A DNA stretch of 40,330 bases from Pedosphaera sp. Its GTDB lineage: Bacteria; Verrucomicrobiota; Verrucomicrobiia; Limisphaerales; UBA1100. The notes under the pieces were generated by a model. It was not told the origin of the DNA. It did not search any database and saw only the letters and a program-made list of their open reading frames with translations. This document shows, piece by piece, positions 8,681-17,591 of this stretch (its first letter is position 1; every line of letters begins with the position of its first letter). The stretch lies in the NCBI GenBank assembly GCA_009695465.1, contig SIAW01000011.1, forward strand, positions 1 through 40,330, in the 5' to 3' direction. Both the position numbers and the translations under genes were made by a program.

Positions 8681-9394
8681 TCGTTGGCCGCGGAACACCG
8701 CCACCGTTGATCCTTCCGCGATGAAAGCCGAGTCGGGTGGGCATTGCAGGTGATGGCCCAACGCATCGCCGTACAGCTTTTGGAATTCGCCTTGCACATG
8801 AAATGAGGCAGTCGGGCGCACGCGCCACACAGGATGATCCACGCGATATTCCATCGTGCCCCCGTCGCGCTGGCGTGTGTATCCCCAGTAATGTTCGGTG
8901 ATAAACTGTGCCGCTGGATCGGCCGCTTGCCACGGCGCGGTGGACTCTGCCGCCAAGTGCCCCCAAGCCGCACGATCCCGCCACGCGTATTCCACATGGT
9001 AGCCGCCATTGCGCAGCGCCACGTCCGCGCGCATCGGCAGCGTGTGATAGTTCTCGTTGTACAACCAACGCGCCAATGCCGTGACAGCCCGGCGCGCCAC
9101 GATTTCCCGGATGAACACAACGCCTCGCCGTGTCTCCTGCGCCGTCCGTCGCCGCACATAAAAGCGCAGGTTCACTTCGCAGAATTTCTGATGGAACGGA
9201 ATCGGCACACCCCACAGTCGTGTGTCCAGAAATTGGAATCCCACGAGGCTGACAAAATGCCGGCCTTCCCACGCATCCAACTCCACACCCCGCGGCAAGT
9301 GCGGCATCAGCAGCGCGGGATCCACCGCCCAATTGATCATCAGGAGATCGCGCCACGCGGCGGTGAGGAATGGCTGGCCTTGCACGCGCGCCAT
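8663..9394 (-). CDS. DUF2071 (YqjF-like) protein
   Basis: The protein has 243 aa from ATG 9394. It matches the DUF2071 family across its length: PFLTAAWRDLLMINWAVDP at the start, LLMPHLPRGVELDAWEG, FVSLVGFQFLDTRLWGVPIP, VNLRFYVRR, GVVFIREIV and ARWLYNENYHTLPM. No enzymatic role is established for this family. The start is uncertain: the first two bases of ATG 9394 form the end of a good -10 box (TATCAT), so GTG 9385 (protein beginning MQGQPFLTAAW) may be the true, leaderless start. A TTG at 9421 is also in frame but coincides with the -35 box. The gene is divergent from the PQQ-propeller gene. Confidence 0.85.
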   Translation of the reverse strand: MARVQGQPFLTAAWRDLLMINWAVDPALLMPHLPRGVELDAWEGRHFVSLVGFQFLDTRLWGVPIPFHQKFCEVNLRFYVRRRTAQETRRGVVFIREIVARRAVTALARWLYNENYHTLPMRADVALRNGGYHVEYAWRDRAAWGHLAAESTAPWQAADPAAQFITEHYWGYTRQRDGGTMEYRVDHPVWRVRPTASFHVQGEFQKLYGDALGHHLQCPPDSAFIAEGSTVAVFRGQRLREHG

Positions 9395-9421
9395 GATAAC
9401 CGCGCGCAGGCCATCTGCCAA
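9393..9421 (-). promoter_or_regulatory. Promoter candidate for the DUF2071 gene
   Basis: On the minus strand TTGGCA (9421-9416; five of six consensus) and TATCAT (9398-9393; five of six) are exactly 17 nt apart. This is among the best sigma-70-like matches I find in the window. Transcription would start about 7 nt on, next to GTG 9385. Confidence 0.45.
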
Positions 9422-9426
9422 AAGGA

Positions 9427-9454
9427 TTGCCGCGCCCGATGTCCCTCATACACT
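9427..9454 (+). promoter_or_regulatory. Promoter candidate for the PQQ-propeller gene
   Basis: TTGCCG (9427-9432) and TACACT (9449-9454) with a 16-nt spacer, four of six matches each. The ATG at 9465 follows after 10 nt, predicting a leader of only a few bases. Confidence 0.3.
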
Positions 9455-9464
9455 GGCCCACCAC

Positions 9465-11126
9465 ATGAACGTCGAACCCACGACCGCCGCACCGCAACTT
9501 GCCAGTCCACGCACAGGCCCATCAGCGCGGCTGGCGGGGTATCTACTGCCGCCGTATGGGATTTATCTCCTGTGGCAACAGCGCGCCTCCACGTTGGCAG
9601 CCGCGTTTGGCACACTGGGGTTGCTCGTGTATCTGGTGTTGTACACCGGCTTGGGCATCGCCCTGCTGAAACTCACCGGCAAGGCGGAGATCGACTGGCG
9701 CGGTTACGGGCGGCCGCGCTTGGTCTGGAGCACCGGCGTGCGCACGAGCGCCGCGTGGCAAACTTCCAACACCGCCATCGATACCAACAGTGGCGCGTAC
9801 TGGACGGATTATCGCGGGCCGCAACGCGATGGTCGCTACGACGAAACGCCCATCCGCACCGACTGGCAGCAATCCCCGCCGCGCCTGCTGTGGAAGGCCG
9901 ATCTGGGCGGTGGCCACGCCTCCATGACCATCGCGCAAGGACGCCTGTTCACGATGGAACAGTGGGCCGAAGGCGAGGCCATCACCGCGTACAATGCCGC
10001 CGATGGCAAAGGTCTGTGGAAAAAACTTTATCCCGCCCGCTTCAATGATGCGTACGGCATGGGCGGTGCCGGCCCGCGCAGCACGCCGACGTGGCACGAC
10101 GGCCGCGTGTATGCGCTGGGCGCGGAAGGCCACCTGCATTGTCTGGACGCCGCAGACGGCCGCGTCGTGTGGCAGAAAAACATTTTGGAAGAGCACGGGA
10201 CGCGCAATCTCATGTTCGGCCTCTGCGCCTCGCCGCTGGTGGTGTCAAACGCCGTCATCGTCACTGCAGGCGCCCGCGCGGGCGCGGGGCGCAACACGGT
10301 CATCGCGTATCACAAAGACACGGGCGCTGTCCTGTGGGCTGCGGCCGCCGAAAACCAAGCCTACATGTCGCCCATGCGCGTCACGCTGGCAGGCACTGAG
10401 CAACTGCTCATCACCGGTGCGCGACAGTTGATGGGCCTCTCGCTGACCGACGGCAAGCCGCTCTGGTCGCTGGGTTGGTCTGTCAGTTATGACAATAACA
10501 TCGCCCAGCCGCTGGTTGTGAGTACCAACCGCGTCTTCATCTCCGCAGGCTACGGCAAAGGCTGCGCGTTGGTTGAGATCGCCGCCAAGGACGACCCGTT
10601 CACCGCAAACAAAATCTGGGAGAACAAGCACCTCAAAAATAAGTTCGCCAGCTCCGTGCTGCACGAGGGCCATATCTACGGACTGGACGACAGCGGCAAT
10701 GACGATGCGGCGCATCTGGTCTGCCTCGACGCGAGCACGGGCGAACCCAAATGGCGCGCCGACAATTACGGGCACGGCCAACTGCTGCTGGCCAGCGGGC
10801 ATCTTCTGATCTCCTGCGAAGACGGCAACATGGCGCTCGTCAAGGCCACGCCGGAGAGTCATCAACTTGTCGCGCGGTTGCCGGCACTCGATGGCAAAAC
10901 TTGGAACAACCCCGCGCTGGCCGGCGGCAAGTTATATCTGCGCAACGGACGTATGATGGCCTGCTACGATATCCGCCCCGATGCCAGTGCCGGCACCCGA
11001 GGCATCAGCACTGCTGGCCCCGAAGACTTGCAGGTCGTCTTGGTAGCCTTCGCGCTGATGAGCGTGATGGGCGCCACGCTTCTCGTCGGCATCACCAAAT
11101 GGCGACGACGCTCCTCGGTTCAGTGA
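9465..11126 (+). CDS. Membrane-anchored PQQ-like beta-propeller protein
   Basis: The protein has 553 aa from ATG 9465; the frame upstream is antisense to the DUF2071 gene. N-terminal hydrophobic segments lie at about 22-37 and 42-70 (TLAAAFGTLGLLVYLVLYTG), and a C-terminal TM helix at about 527-548. Between them (about 110-520) is a beta-propeller of PQQ-like blades, seen as repeated patterns such as AITAYNAADGKGLWKK, HLHCLDAADGRVVWQK, VIAYHKDTGAVLWA and HLVCLDASTGEPKWRA. The opening WTDYRGPQRDG motif is typical of PVC members of this group. True PQQ binding is not shown; many relatives are BamB-like scaffolds without cofactor. The propeller probably faces the periplasm. Its 3' end overlaps comEC by 7 nt. 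Confidence 0.85.
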   Translation: MNVEPTTAAPQLASPRTGPSARLAGYLLPPYGIYLLWQQRASTLAAAFGTLGLLVYLVLYTGLGIALLKLTGKAEIDWRGYGRPRLVWSTGVRTSAAWQTSNTAIDTNSGAYWTDYRGPQRDGRYDETPIRTDWQQSPPRLLWKADLGGGHASMTIAQGRLFTMEQWAEGEAITAYNAADGKGLWKKLYPARFNDAYGMGGAGPRSTPTWHDGRVYALGAEGHLHCLDAADGRVVWQKNILEEHGTRNLMFGLCASPLVVSNAVIVTAGARAGAGRNTVIAYHKDTGAVLWAAAAENQAYMSPMRVTLAGTEQLLITGARQLMGLSLTDGKPLWSLGWSVSYDNNIAQPLVVSTNRVFISAGYGKGCALVEIAAKDDPFTANKIWENKHLKNKFASSVLHEGHIYGLDDSGNDDAAHLVCLDASTGEPKWRADNYGHGQLLLASGHLLISCEDGNMALVKATPESHQLVARLPALDGKTWNNPALAGGKLYLRNGRMMACYDIRPDASAGTRGISTAGPEDLQVVLVAFALMSVMGATLLVGITKWRRRSSVQ

Positions 11127-13594
11127 TGCCGGTGTTGGCCACTGGCCAGTCTCTGGCCTTTCGAATCAAAAAGACTCCAGCCCTTCGGCGAGATTTCCAA
11201 TCGCGTGCCGCCAATGTGCCGAGTGGAAAACACCGGAAGCCCCGTCTGCACCAATCGCCGCAGCAACGCCGGTGACGCGCGCTGCGTGACCGGCTGAGCA
11301 CTGTCGTGAACCAAAATGATCTCGGGATTGACTGCGGCCAGCAGTGCCGGTCGCAGCGCCTCGCCGTATTCGGGCATCGATGTCACCACAATATCCGCGC
11401 GCAGATCTTGTCCGCTGCCCAGAAGATCCTGTTGCCCCTGCGCATCCAAATCCGACAACAGCAGCACGCGCACTCCGTGAAATTCACCGCGCATCACCAC
11501 CGCCCCATCACCACTGCGCGTGTATTTCGCGTCGCGCGCCGGATGCAGGATGGCCCACGCACCCACGACATCACCGGCGGCCACAAACCTTTCTCTAATG
11601 CCTTGATCCACCAGCAGGCGATGCGCTTCGCGTCCAGCGGCTGTTTGAGAGTTGGCAGGGTTTAGAAACGCCTCCCGCACGGGCGCGTTCGTCACGATCT
11701 GTGCAAGTCCGCCCACATGATGTTTCACGCCGTGCGTCAGCAGCATCTGCGGCAGGCTGTCCACGCCGCGCGTCCGAATGTAACGCAGGACAACCATTCG
11801 TGCGGTGGCCTCGTCGCCCGTGTCCACCAACAGTCCATCGGCATTGCTGAATGGCTCCTGATAAATCGCCGGACCATCGGGCAACAGCGCGATGCGGACA
11901 ATCCGCCCCTCTGCCCGCGATTGCCACAGAATCGCAATGAGTGACAACACAGCCATTCCGATTGCCCAAGGCCGGATGCGCCGTTCAAACACCCAGCCGG
12001 CGCCGACTCCGAACAGAACGATGTAAGCCAGCACCACCATCCACGCATCGGGGCCGCGCACGTATTGATAGGCGCTGGGCAGCGCAGCGGCCCACTCGCT
12101 GATCCCAAGAATCCACTTCATGAAAAGCCAGCCCGCATTGTTGAACAGCTCCGCCACACCCGGCCACAGTGCCCCTACCAACAGGCTGCCCATACTGGTG
12201 GCGATGACCAGACTGGCCAGCGGCACGACCAGCAGGTTGGCGAGCAACGACACTGGCGTGAACAGATGAAAATACGCTGCGGACAATGGCGCTGATGCCA
12301 ACCACGCCACGACCGATGTCGCCACCAACAGCGCGACCCAGCGCAACGGCGATTGTCCCCATCGCCATCTGAGTGGCCACAGCGATCGCGGCAACAACGG
12401 ATCGGGCGAAAGCCAACCTTCCAGCCACGTTGTCAATGGAGGCATGATCAAGATGAGTCCCAACACCACCACGAACGAGAGTTGGAAGCCCACATGGAAA
12501 AGTTGCTGCGGATCCATCAGCAAAATCAGGAAGGCTGCCGCGCCTGCGGAGTTGAGCATGTCAATCGGCCGGGCGAGTGCCCACGCGCAGAGCACGACGG
12601 TCATCATCGTTGTCGCACGCACGGCAGATGGCTGCCAGTCGGTGGCCGCTGTGTAGAACCAAAGGACTGGCACCGCCACGATTCCCACCCATCGCTGCGG
12701 CAGACGGCACACACACAGCAACGCCACCAAGAACCCCGTAACAAAAACGATGTTGAGACCGCTCACCGCAAAGATGTGCATCGTGCCGGAGCGCATGAAA
12801 GGCTCCGCCATCTCATCGGATTGCACCGTGCGCCAACCCAAAACCATCGCGCACAGCAGGTCGTTGACCTCCTCTTCATCAGCCAGTCCGCGCGTGAGGG
12901 TCGCCCGCGCCCAATCATCAAACCGATCCACCCAGCGTTTGCGCGGAGAAAGGTGTTCATCCAAGAAAGTCCAGCGCGAGTGTTCATCCAATCGCAGGAT
13001 GAAATGGATGCCACGCCGCTGGAGATATTGCCGGTAATCAAACAGTCCCGGCGCGCGCGATCGAGGCGGCGGCGCGAGCACTCCATCCACTTCCATCAGC
13101 CGCCCTGAGAAAATTCGCTCATCAAGCGGGCCGGGAGTTTGCAGCATGACCCTGCCAGAAGCGACCAGCCATTGCTCGTTGCGCAAGACCCTCTCCACAT
13201 CGAGTGCCACGCGCACCAATGTGGCGTTGCCGAAAGACTTCTCTGACACCACTCCGGTGATTCGCCCGCGCAATGTGACAATCGCAGACTCATTCCCCAT
13301 CACCCGGCGCAGATCGCTGGGCGAGATGACTGCGGTGTGACGCGCCTGATTTGCCGCGCCTGCCAGAAAGAGCGCCAGCATCAATGCGATGGACTCTGTT
13401 GCCGCGACAAACCGTCCGCGCCAGTCCCGCTCACGTGTCCATTCCCATCGAGGTGCAAATATTCCTGAGATGAGGCTGACGAGCGCCGCACCCATTGCCC
13501 CCAACAACAGCCAACTCCACGGCAGCGACCACCAATCGCTGAAAAGAATCCCGGCCAGATACAAGCCTGCCACTGCGAGCATCGGCCGTTTCAT
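11120..13594 (-). CDS. comEC: ComEC/Rec2-family DNA-uptake channel protein
   Basis: The protein has 824 aa, normal for full-length ComEC. Two to three N-terminal TM helices (residues 5-85), an OB-like DUF4131 region (about 100-200), then the Competence domain (about 235-510) with SGTMHIFAVSGLNIVF (269-284), QPSAVRATTM and DPQQLFHVGFQLSF. The C-terminal third (about 560-810) corresponds to the metallo-beta-lactamase-like domain thought to degrade the non-transported strand. Its metal ligands are degraded: the expected HxHxDH is H621-G-V-K-H-H626, and the later HHGS motif is replaced by MPEYGE, although an Asp (SDLD, D715) remains. The protein probably transports ssDNA through the inner membrane during competence; nuclease activity is doubtful. 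Other competence genes are absent from the window. Confidence 0.9.
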   Translation of the reverse strand: MKRPMLAVAGLYLAGILFSDWWSLPWSWLLLGAMGAALVSLISGIFAPRWEWTRERDWRGRFVAATESIALMLALFLAGAANQARHTAVISPSDLRRVMGNESAIVTLRGRITGVVSEKSFGNATLVRVALDVERVLRNEQWLVASGRVMLQTPGPLDERIFSGRLMEVDGVLAPPPRSRAPGLFDYRQYLQRRGIHFILRLDEHSRWTFLDEHLSPRKRWVDRFDDWARATLTRGLADEEEVNDLLCAMVLGWRTVQSDEMAEPFMRSGTMHIFAVSGLNIVFVTGFLVALLCVCRLPQRWVGIVAVPVLWFYTAATDWQPSAVRATTMMTVVLCAWALARPIDMLNSAGAAAFLILLMDPQQLFHVGFQLSFVVVLGLILIMPPLTTWLEGWLSPDPLLPRSLWPLRWRWGQSPLRWVALLVATSVVAWLASAPLSAAYFHLFTPVSLLANLLVVPLASLVIATSMGSLLVGALWPGVAELFNNAGWLFMKWILGISEWAAALPSAYQYVRGPDAWMVVLAYIVLFGVGAGWVFERRIRPWAIGMAVLSLIAILWQSRAEGRIVRIALLPDGPAIYQEPFSNADGLLVDTGDEATARMVVLRYIRTRGVDSLPQMLLTHGVKHHVGGLAQIVTNAPVREAFLNPANSQTAAGREAHRLLVDQGIRERFVAAGDVVGAWAILHPARDAKYTRSGDGAVVMRGEFHGVRVLLLSDLDAQGQQDLLGSGQDLRADIVVTSMPEYGEALRPALLAAVNPEIILVHDSAQPVTQRASPALLRRLVQTGLPVFSTRHIGGTRLEISPKGWSLFDSKGQRLASGQHRHH

Positions 13595-13602
13595 TATTTA
13601 AC

Positions 13603-13631
13603 AGTATCCCCCCGGCGCACGGGATTGGCAA
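13603..13631 (-). promoter_or_regulatory. comEC promoter candidate overlapping pdxJ promoter
   Basis: On the minus strand TTGCCA (13631-13626; five of six) and GATACT (13608-13603; four of six) are spaced by 17 nt. The comEC ATG is 8 nt downstream, so the mRNA would be leaderless or nearly so. Five of its six -35 positions are shared with the -35 box of the opposite promoter. Confidence 0.45.
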
Positions 13632-13653
13632 GGCGACTGAATTGTCCTAGCGT
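13625..13653 (+). promoter_or_regulatory. pdxJ promoter candidate overlapping comEC promoter
   Basis: TTGGCA (13625-13630; five of six) and TAGCGT (13648-13653; three of six) with a 17-nt spacer. Only 6 nt separate the -10 box from the pdxJ ATG, so transcription is predicted to begin at the start codon itself. The near-palindrome TTGGCAA/TTGCCAA serves as -35 for both strands. Confidence 0.4.
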
Positions 13654-13659
13654 GGCGAC

Positions 13660-14400
13660 ATGCTGAAGTTGGGCGTGAACATTGACCATGTCGCCACGGT
13701 GCGCGAGGCGCGGTATCGCGGCCGCGTGAGTGGCGAGCCTTGCCCCGTCGCCGCCGCACTGGCCTGCGAAGCTGCCGGGGCGCATGGCATCACGGCGCAT
13801 CTGCGTGAGGATCGCCGCCACATCCAAGATCGCGACGTGCTGGCATTGCGCGAAGCCATCGCCACGCGCCTCAATCTGGAAATGGGCGACACGCCCGCCA
13901 TCGTGCGCTTCGCACTGCGCGTGCGGCCGGACATTGTCTGTCTCGTGCCCGAGAAGCGACAGGAGCTGACGACTGAGGGTGGACTAGACGTGGTGGCGCA
14001 TCGCCGTTCACTGGTGCGCACCTGCCAGCGGATGCGCGACGCCGGCATTGAGGTCAGCCTGTTCATCGATCCGGAGTTGCGGCAAGTCGAAGCCGCTGCG
14101 GCGGTCGGCGCACAGTTTGTCGAGCTGCACACGGGGCAATTCGCGGAACACTTTGCGCGTCTCCGCGGACGGAAACGCGAACTGGCGCGATTGACCGCCG
14201 CCGCCCACCAAGCGCACGCGCTGGGACTGCGCGTGAACGCCGGACACGGATTGAACTACGGCAATCTAACCGCGCTGCATGCCGTGCCGCATTTGGAGGA
14301 ACTCAACATCGGCCACGCCCTCATCAGCCGGGCGATGGAGACCGGACTAACTCGGGCGGTGAAACAAATGTTGCAGCTCATGAAAGGCTACCGGCCATGA
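13660..14400 (+). CDS. pdxJ: Pyridoxine 5'-phosphate synthase
   Basis: The protein has 246 aa, the usual size. It condenses 1-deoxyxylulose 5-phosphate with 3-amino-2-oxopropyl phosphate to pyridoxine 5'-phosphate in the DXP-dependent vitamin B6 pathway (cytosol). Signature motifs are all present: LGVNIDHVATVREAR at the N-terminus, HGITAHLREDRRHIQDRDV, NLEMG, CLVPEKRQELTTEGGLDV, and GLRVNAGHGLNYGN near the C-terminus. The ATG at 13660 fits the family start. No Shine-Dalgarno sequence precedes it. The stop overlaps the acpS start (ATGA), as in many bacteria where pdxJ-acpS are paired. Confidence 0.97.
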   Translation: MLKLGVNIDHVATVREARYRGRVSGEPCPVAAALACEAAGAHGITAHLREDRRHIQDRDVLALREAIATRLNLEMGDTPAIVRFALRVRPDIVCLVPEKRQELTTEGGLDVVAHRRSLVRTCQRMRDAGIEVSLFIDPELRQVEAAAAVGAQFVELHTGQFAEHFARLRGRKRELARLTAAAHQAHALGLRVNAGHGLNYGNLTALHAVPHLEELNIGHALISRAMETGLTRAVKQMLQLMKGYRP

Positions 14401-14774
14401 TTCTGGGCACGGGCATTGACATCATCGAGGTCTCGCGCATCCACGCGGCGCATCAACAATTTGGCGAACGCTTTTTGCAGCGCGTGCTGCGCCCCGCTGA
14501 GATTGCCTACTGCCTTTCCTTCAAACACCCGGCGCCCCATCTGGCCGCGCGCTTCGCTGCCAAGGAGGCCGTCAGCAAAGCCTTTGGCACCGGCATCGGC
14601 AGCGCGTTGGGCTGGCAGGATGTGGAAGTGTGCCGGCACGAGTCGGGCCAGCCGTTTGTACTGCTGCATGGCAAGGGTGCCGACTTGATGGCCAAGGTGA
14701 ACGGCACGCGGCTTCACCTGAGCTTGAGCCACACGGAAGGCTACGCCGCAGCGGTGGCCGTGCTGGAAAGTTGA
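14397..14774 (+). CDS. acpS: Holo-[acyl-carrier-protein] synthase
   Basis: The protein has 125 aa, full length. It transfers 4'-phosphopantetheine from CoA to the acyl carrier protein. Motifs: GTGIDIIEVSRI with D8, and RFAAKEAVSKAFGTGI with E57, the Mg2+-binding pair; SLSHTEGYAAAVAV forms the C-terminal strand region. Translation is coupled to pdxJ through a 4-nt ATGA overlap. Its stop codon directly abuts the convergent glnD stop with no intervening base, so no terminator separates them. Confidence 0.97.
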   Translation: MILGTGIDIIEVSRIHAAHQQFGERFLQRVLRPAEIAYCLSFKHPAPHLAARFAAKEAVSKAFGTGIGSALGWQDVEVCRHESGQPFVLLHGKGADLMAKVNGTRLHLSLSHTEGYAAAVAVLES

Positions 14775-17531
14775 TCACGCTGGATAGAGCGCCTCGATGG
14801 CCGCGCGCAGCCGGGCGGTGATTTCTTTCTGGCGATTCTTGTCGGTTACTTTGCCGCCGCTGCTTCCCAAGATGTAAAAGCTGTCGGTGGCCGCACCCTT
14901 CTCCGTGTTGATCTTGGCCAGTTGAATATCCAGCCCCAGCTCGCCCAGCGTGTGCGAGATGACATAGAGCAACCCCACGCGATCCTCAGCCTGAATGTCC
15001 ACGACGCTGAATTCTGCGGAGGCGTGATTGTCAAAGCGCACCTCGATGGGAATGCGTTCGTCCGCCAACACCGGATAGGCCAAGGTCGGCACCGGCAGAC
15101 GGCTGACATCGAGCGCGAACTCATCGGTGCCGCACAGGATTTCTGCAAGGCGCGTCTCAAACTGTTTCAATTGGGCGGGCACGGGCAGATGACCGCGGCG
15201 CGCATCGGTGACATGGAAGCGATCGAGCACGACAGAATCGGCGCGGGTGAAAACCTGCGCGCTCAGAATGTTCAGGCCCGCCTCGGAAAACGCGCCGGTG
15301 ATCTTGCTGAACAGCCGGGGCCGATCCCAAGTGGAGATGCGGACTTGGGCGCAGCCGCGATCGGGTTCCATTTCCCAAGCGATCACCGGCTTGAGCAATT
15401 GATCCTCGTGCTGCACCTGCGCGCGCAGGAATTGATGCACCAGTGCCATGTCCTGCGCGATGTCCTCGGGCGTGCTGGAATGCAGGTAGCGGGCGGGCAG
15501 ATTTTGCAGATGCGCCGCGCGCTCGTCGGCGTCAATTTCCGCATCCAACAATTTGGCCACTCGCTGCTCGATCTCATCCCGTGAAGTTTGCTCGGCGATT
15601 TGTCCAGCACTTGTGCCCGCCAAAAGCTGTTGCGACTTCACGAACAACGTCCAGTGCGCCGCGTCCTTGAAACCGTTCCAAAGCTGGTCGCTGGTGCCCA
15701 GCGAATCGGCCACGGTATGCAGCGTCAACAGCGTGAGATTCTCTGGCGTCTGCACCAACTCGACAAACTGGCGGATGACCTGCGCATCCTCCAAATCGCG
15801 GCGCTGCGCTACCTGCACCATCGCGAGATGTTGGCGGATGACCACGTCCAGACTCTTGGCGGCCGTCTCGTCGAGCCCCAGTCGGTCCGCCACGTGCTCG
15901 GCCACCCGCGCACCTTCACGCTCGTGGCGATCGGTCTGGATGCCCTTGCCCGAATCGTGCAGCAGCAACGCCAAGTAGAGAATGAATGGGCGCTCCACCT
16001 GGTTGAACACCTCGCGGTATTGCCGCCAAGCGTTCAGCGTCTGCGAGTACAGCGCGTCGAGTTTCTCGATGCAGACCAGCGTGTGCTCATCCACCGTGTA
16101 CTGGTGATAAAACTCGTGCTGCACCAGACAGGTGAGCCTCCCGAACTCCGGCAGGTAGCGCCCGAGCAATTCCAGCTCGTGCATCTGCCGCAGCACGCGC
16201 CCGACATTGCCGCGCTGATTGAGGATCTCCAGAAAAGTCTGATGCACGTGCGCGTCGCTGCGAAAGGCGCGATTCACCCGCCAAGTCTGTTGGCGCAGCA
16301 ACTGCGACAGATCCGGGTGCAGTGTCAGGCCATGTCGTTGCGCCAGTAAAAATACTCGCATCAATCGGCGCGGGTCCTCATCAAACACACTGTCGCCGGC
16401 GTGCAGGATTTCCCCTTCGATCACCTTGAACCCATCCACTACTTGTTCGCTGCGCCGCCCAACCAACTTGCGCAGCGTGGTTTTCCAAGGCGACTTGGGC
16501 ACTAACGCCAGCCGCCGTTCCACCGCGCGCACAATCAAGTCGATGTTCCGCGCGTGGCGATAGTAGTCGCCCAAGAACGCCTCCAACCGCAGGCTGGGCG
16601 AGCGATTGGTGTACCCCAACTGCCACGCCACCTTGGGTTGCACGGCCTTGCTCAGCACCTCCACGGGCCGATCGCACTGGTAGTGCAGCTCGTTGCGCGC
16701 GCGCAGCAGAAAGGAATAAGCCGACTCCAGCCGCTCCGCCTCCGCGCGGGAGATGATTTTCTCGCGCTCCAGATCCGCCACCGACTTGTAGCCGTGGCGC
16801 ACGGCCATCATCCAGATCAGGTTTTGATAATCGCGCAGCCCCCCGCAGCCGTTCTTGATATTGGGCTCCTGCATCGTCACGGCCCCGCCATGCTTCTCGC
16901 GGCGGTGCGCCTGATCCTCCAATCGCGCGGTGATGTACTGTTCCTCGCGGCCGCGCACCGCTTTGTCCCGCACCGCTTTGACCATGCGCTCAAACAGCGG
17001 CGCATCCCCGCACAGCAACCGCGCCTCCAGCAACGATGTCTTGGACATCACATCGGCGTTGGCCACCTCTACGCAATCGTCCACACCGCGCACGGCGTGA
17101 CCGACTTTCAATCCCAAATCCCACAGCGGATAGAGCACGCCGTCGGTGATGGATTGGAGAAACGGCGTCGGCCGGCCACCGCGCGCCATCTGTTTGCCAT
17201 CATGGAGAAACTGGATGTCGATGTCGCTGTGCGGACTCAACTCGCCGCGCCCGTACCCGCCAGTGGCCACCAGCGCCAGCGGCGGACGCGGGCCTTTCAC
17301 GGTGGCTAACACCGCGTCGAGCAGATGCCGCAACAGCTCATCAATCACTGCTGCGTGCGCACGGCTCATCTCGCGGCCCAACCCGCCTTCACGGTGCATT
17401 TTTTTCAGACGCCCAAATTCATCCTTCAGATATTTCTTGAACCGCGGCATTTCCTCCACCGGCAGACGCCCCGCTGGCAGCGCCAGCACTTCCGCCGCGC
17501 GTGTCTCGACTTGTTTAGCAAACTCACCCAC
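14775..17531 (-). CDS. glnD: [Protein-PII] uridylyltransferase / uridylyl-removing enzyme
   Basis: The protein has 918 aa from GTG 17531, close to the usual 850-950. It modifies and demodifies the PII protein in response to glutamine, controlling nitrogen assimilation. Domains in order: nucleotidyltransferase with GGYGRGELSPHSDIDI (residues 91-106; acidic metal ligands D103 and D105), a GlnD-type helical domain (about 150-330), an HD phosphohydrolase domain with LLLHDSGKG (H525-D526) and a following VVIRQHLAM, and two C-terminal ACT domains (about 735-805, opening WDRPRLFSKITGAFSEAGLN; about 845-915, opening AEDRVGLLYVISHTLGELGL). All catalytic motifs look intact, so it should be bifunctional. 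No PII (glnB) or ammonium transporter gene is in the window. It is divergent from lgt. Confidence 0.95.
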   Translation of the reverse strand: MGEFAKQVETRAAEVLALPAGRLPVEEMPRFKKYLKDEFGRLKKMHREGGLGREMSRAHAAVIDELLRHLLDAVLATVKGPRPPLALVATGGYGRGELSPHSDIDIQFLHDGKQMARGGRPTPFLQSITDGVLYPLWDLGLKVGHAVRGVDDCVEVANADVMSKTSLLEARLLCGDAPLFERMVKAVRDKAVRGREEQYITARLEDQAHRREKHGGAVTMQEPNIKNGCGGLRDYQNLIWMMAVRHGYKSVADLEREKIISRAEAERLESAYSFLLRARNELHYQCDRPVEVLSKAVQPKVAWQLGYTNRSPSLRLEAFLGDYYRHARNIDLIVRAVERRLALVPKSPWKTTLRKLVGRRSEQVVDGFKVIEGEILHAGDSVFDEDPRRLMRVFLLAQRHGLTLHPDLSQLLRQQTWRVNRAFRSDAHVHQTFLEILNQRGNVGRVLRQMHELELLGRYLPEFGRLTCLVQHEFYHQYTVDEHTLVCIEKLDALYSQTLNAWRQYREVFNQVERPFILYLALLLHDSGKGIQTDRHEREGARVAEHVADRLGLDETAAKSLDVVIRQHLAMVQVAQRRDLEDAQVIRQFVELVQTPENLTLLTLHTVADSLGTSDQLWNGFKDAAHWTLFVKSQQLLAGTSAGQIAEQTSRDEIEQRVAKLLDAEIDADERAAHLQNLPARYLHSSTPEDIAQDMALVHQFLRAQVQHEDQLLKPVIAWEMEPDRGCAQVRISTWDRPRLFSKITGAFSEAGLNILSAQVFTRADSVVLDRFHVTDARRGHLPVPAQLKQFETRLAEILCGTDEFALDVSRLPVPTLAYPVLADERIPIEVRFDNHASAEFSVVDIQAEDRVGLLYVISHTLGELGLDIQLAKINTEKGAATDSFYILGSSGGKVTDKNRQKEITARLRAAIEALYPA

Positions 17532-17591
17532 CAGCGGTGAATTACCGCAACGGCCCGCGCCTCAAAAGCAAAAACGCCTGCCACTGCCGAC

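Noticed and set aside
14774-14775. Search for a terminator between acpS and glnD
   Set aside because: The stop codons abut directly and I see no hairpin with a U-run inside either gene end.
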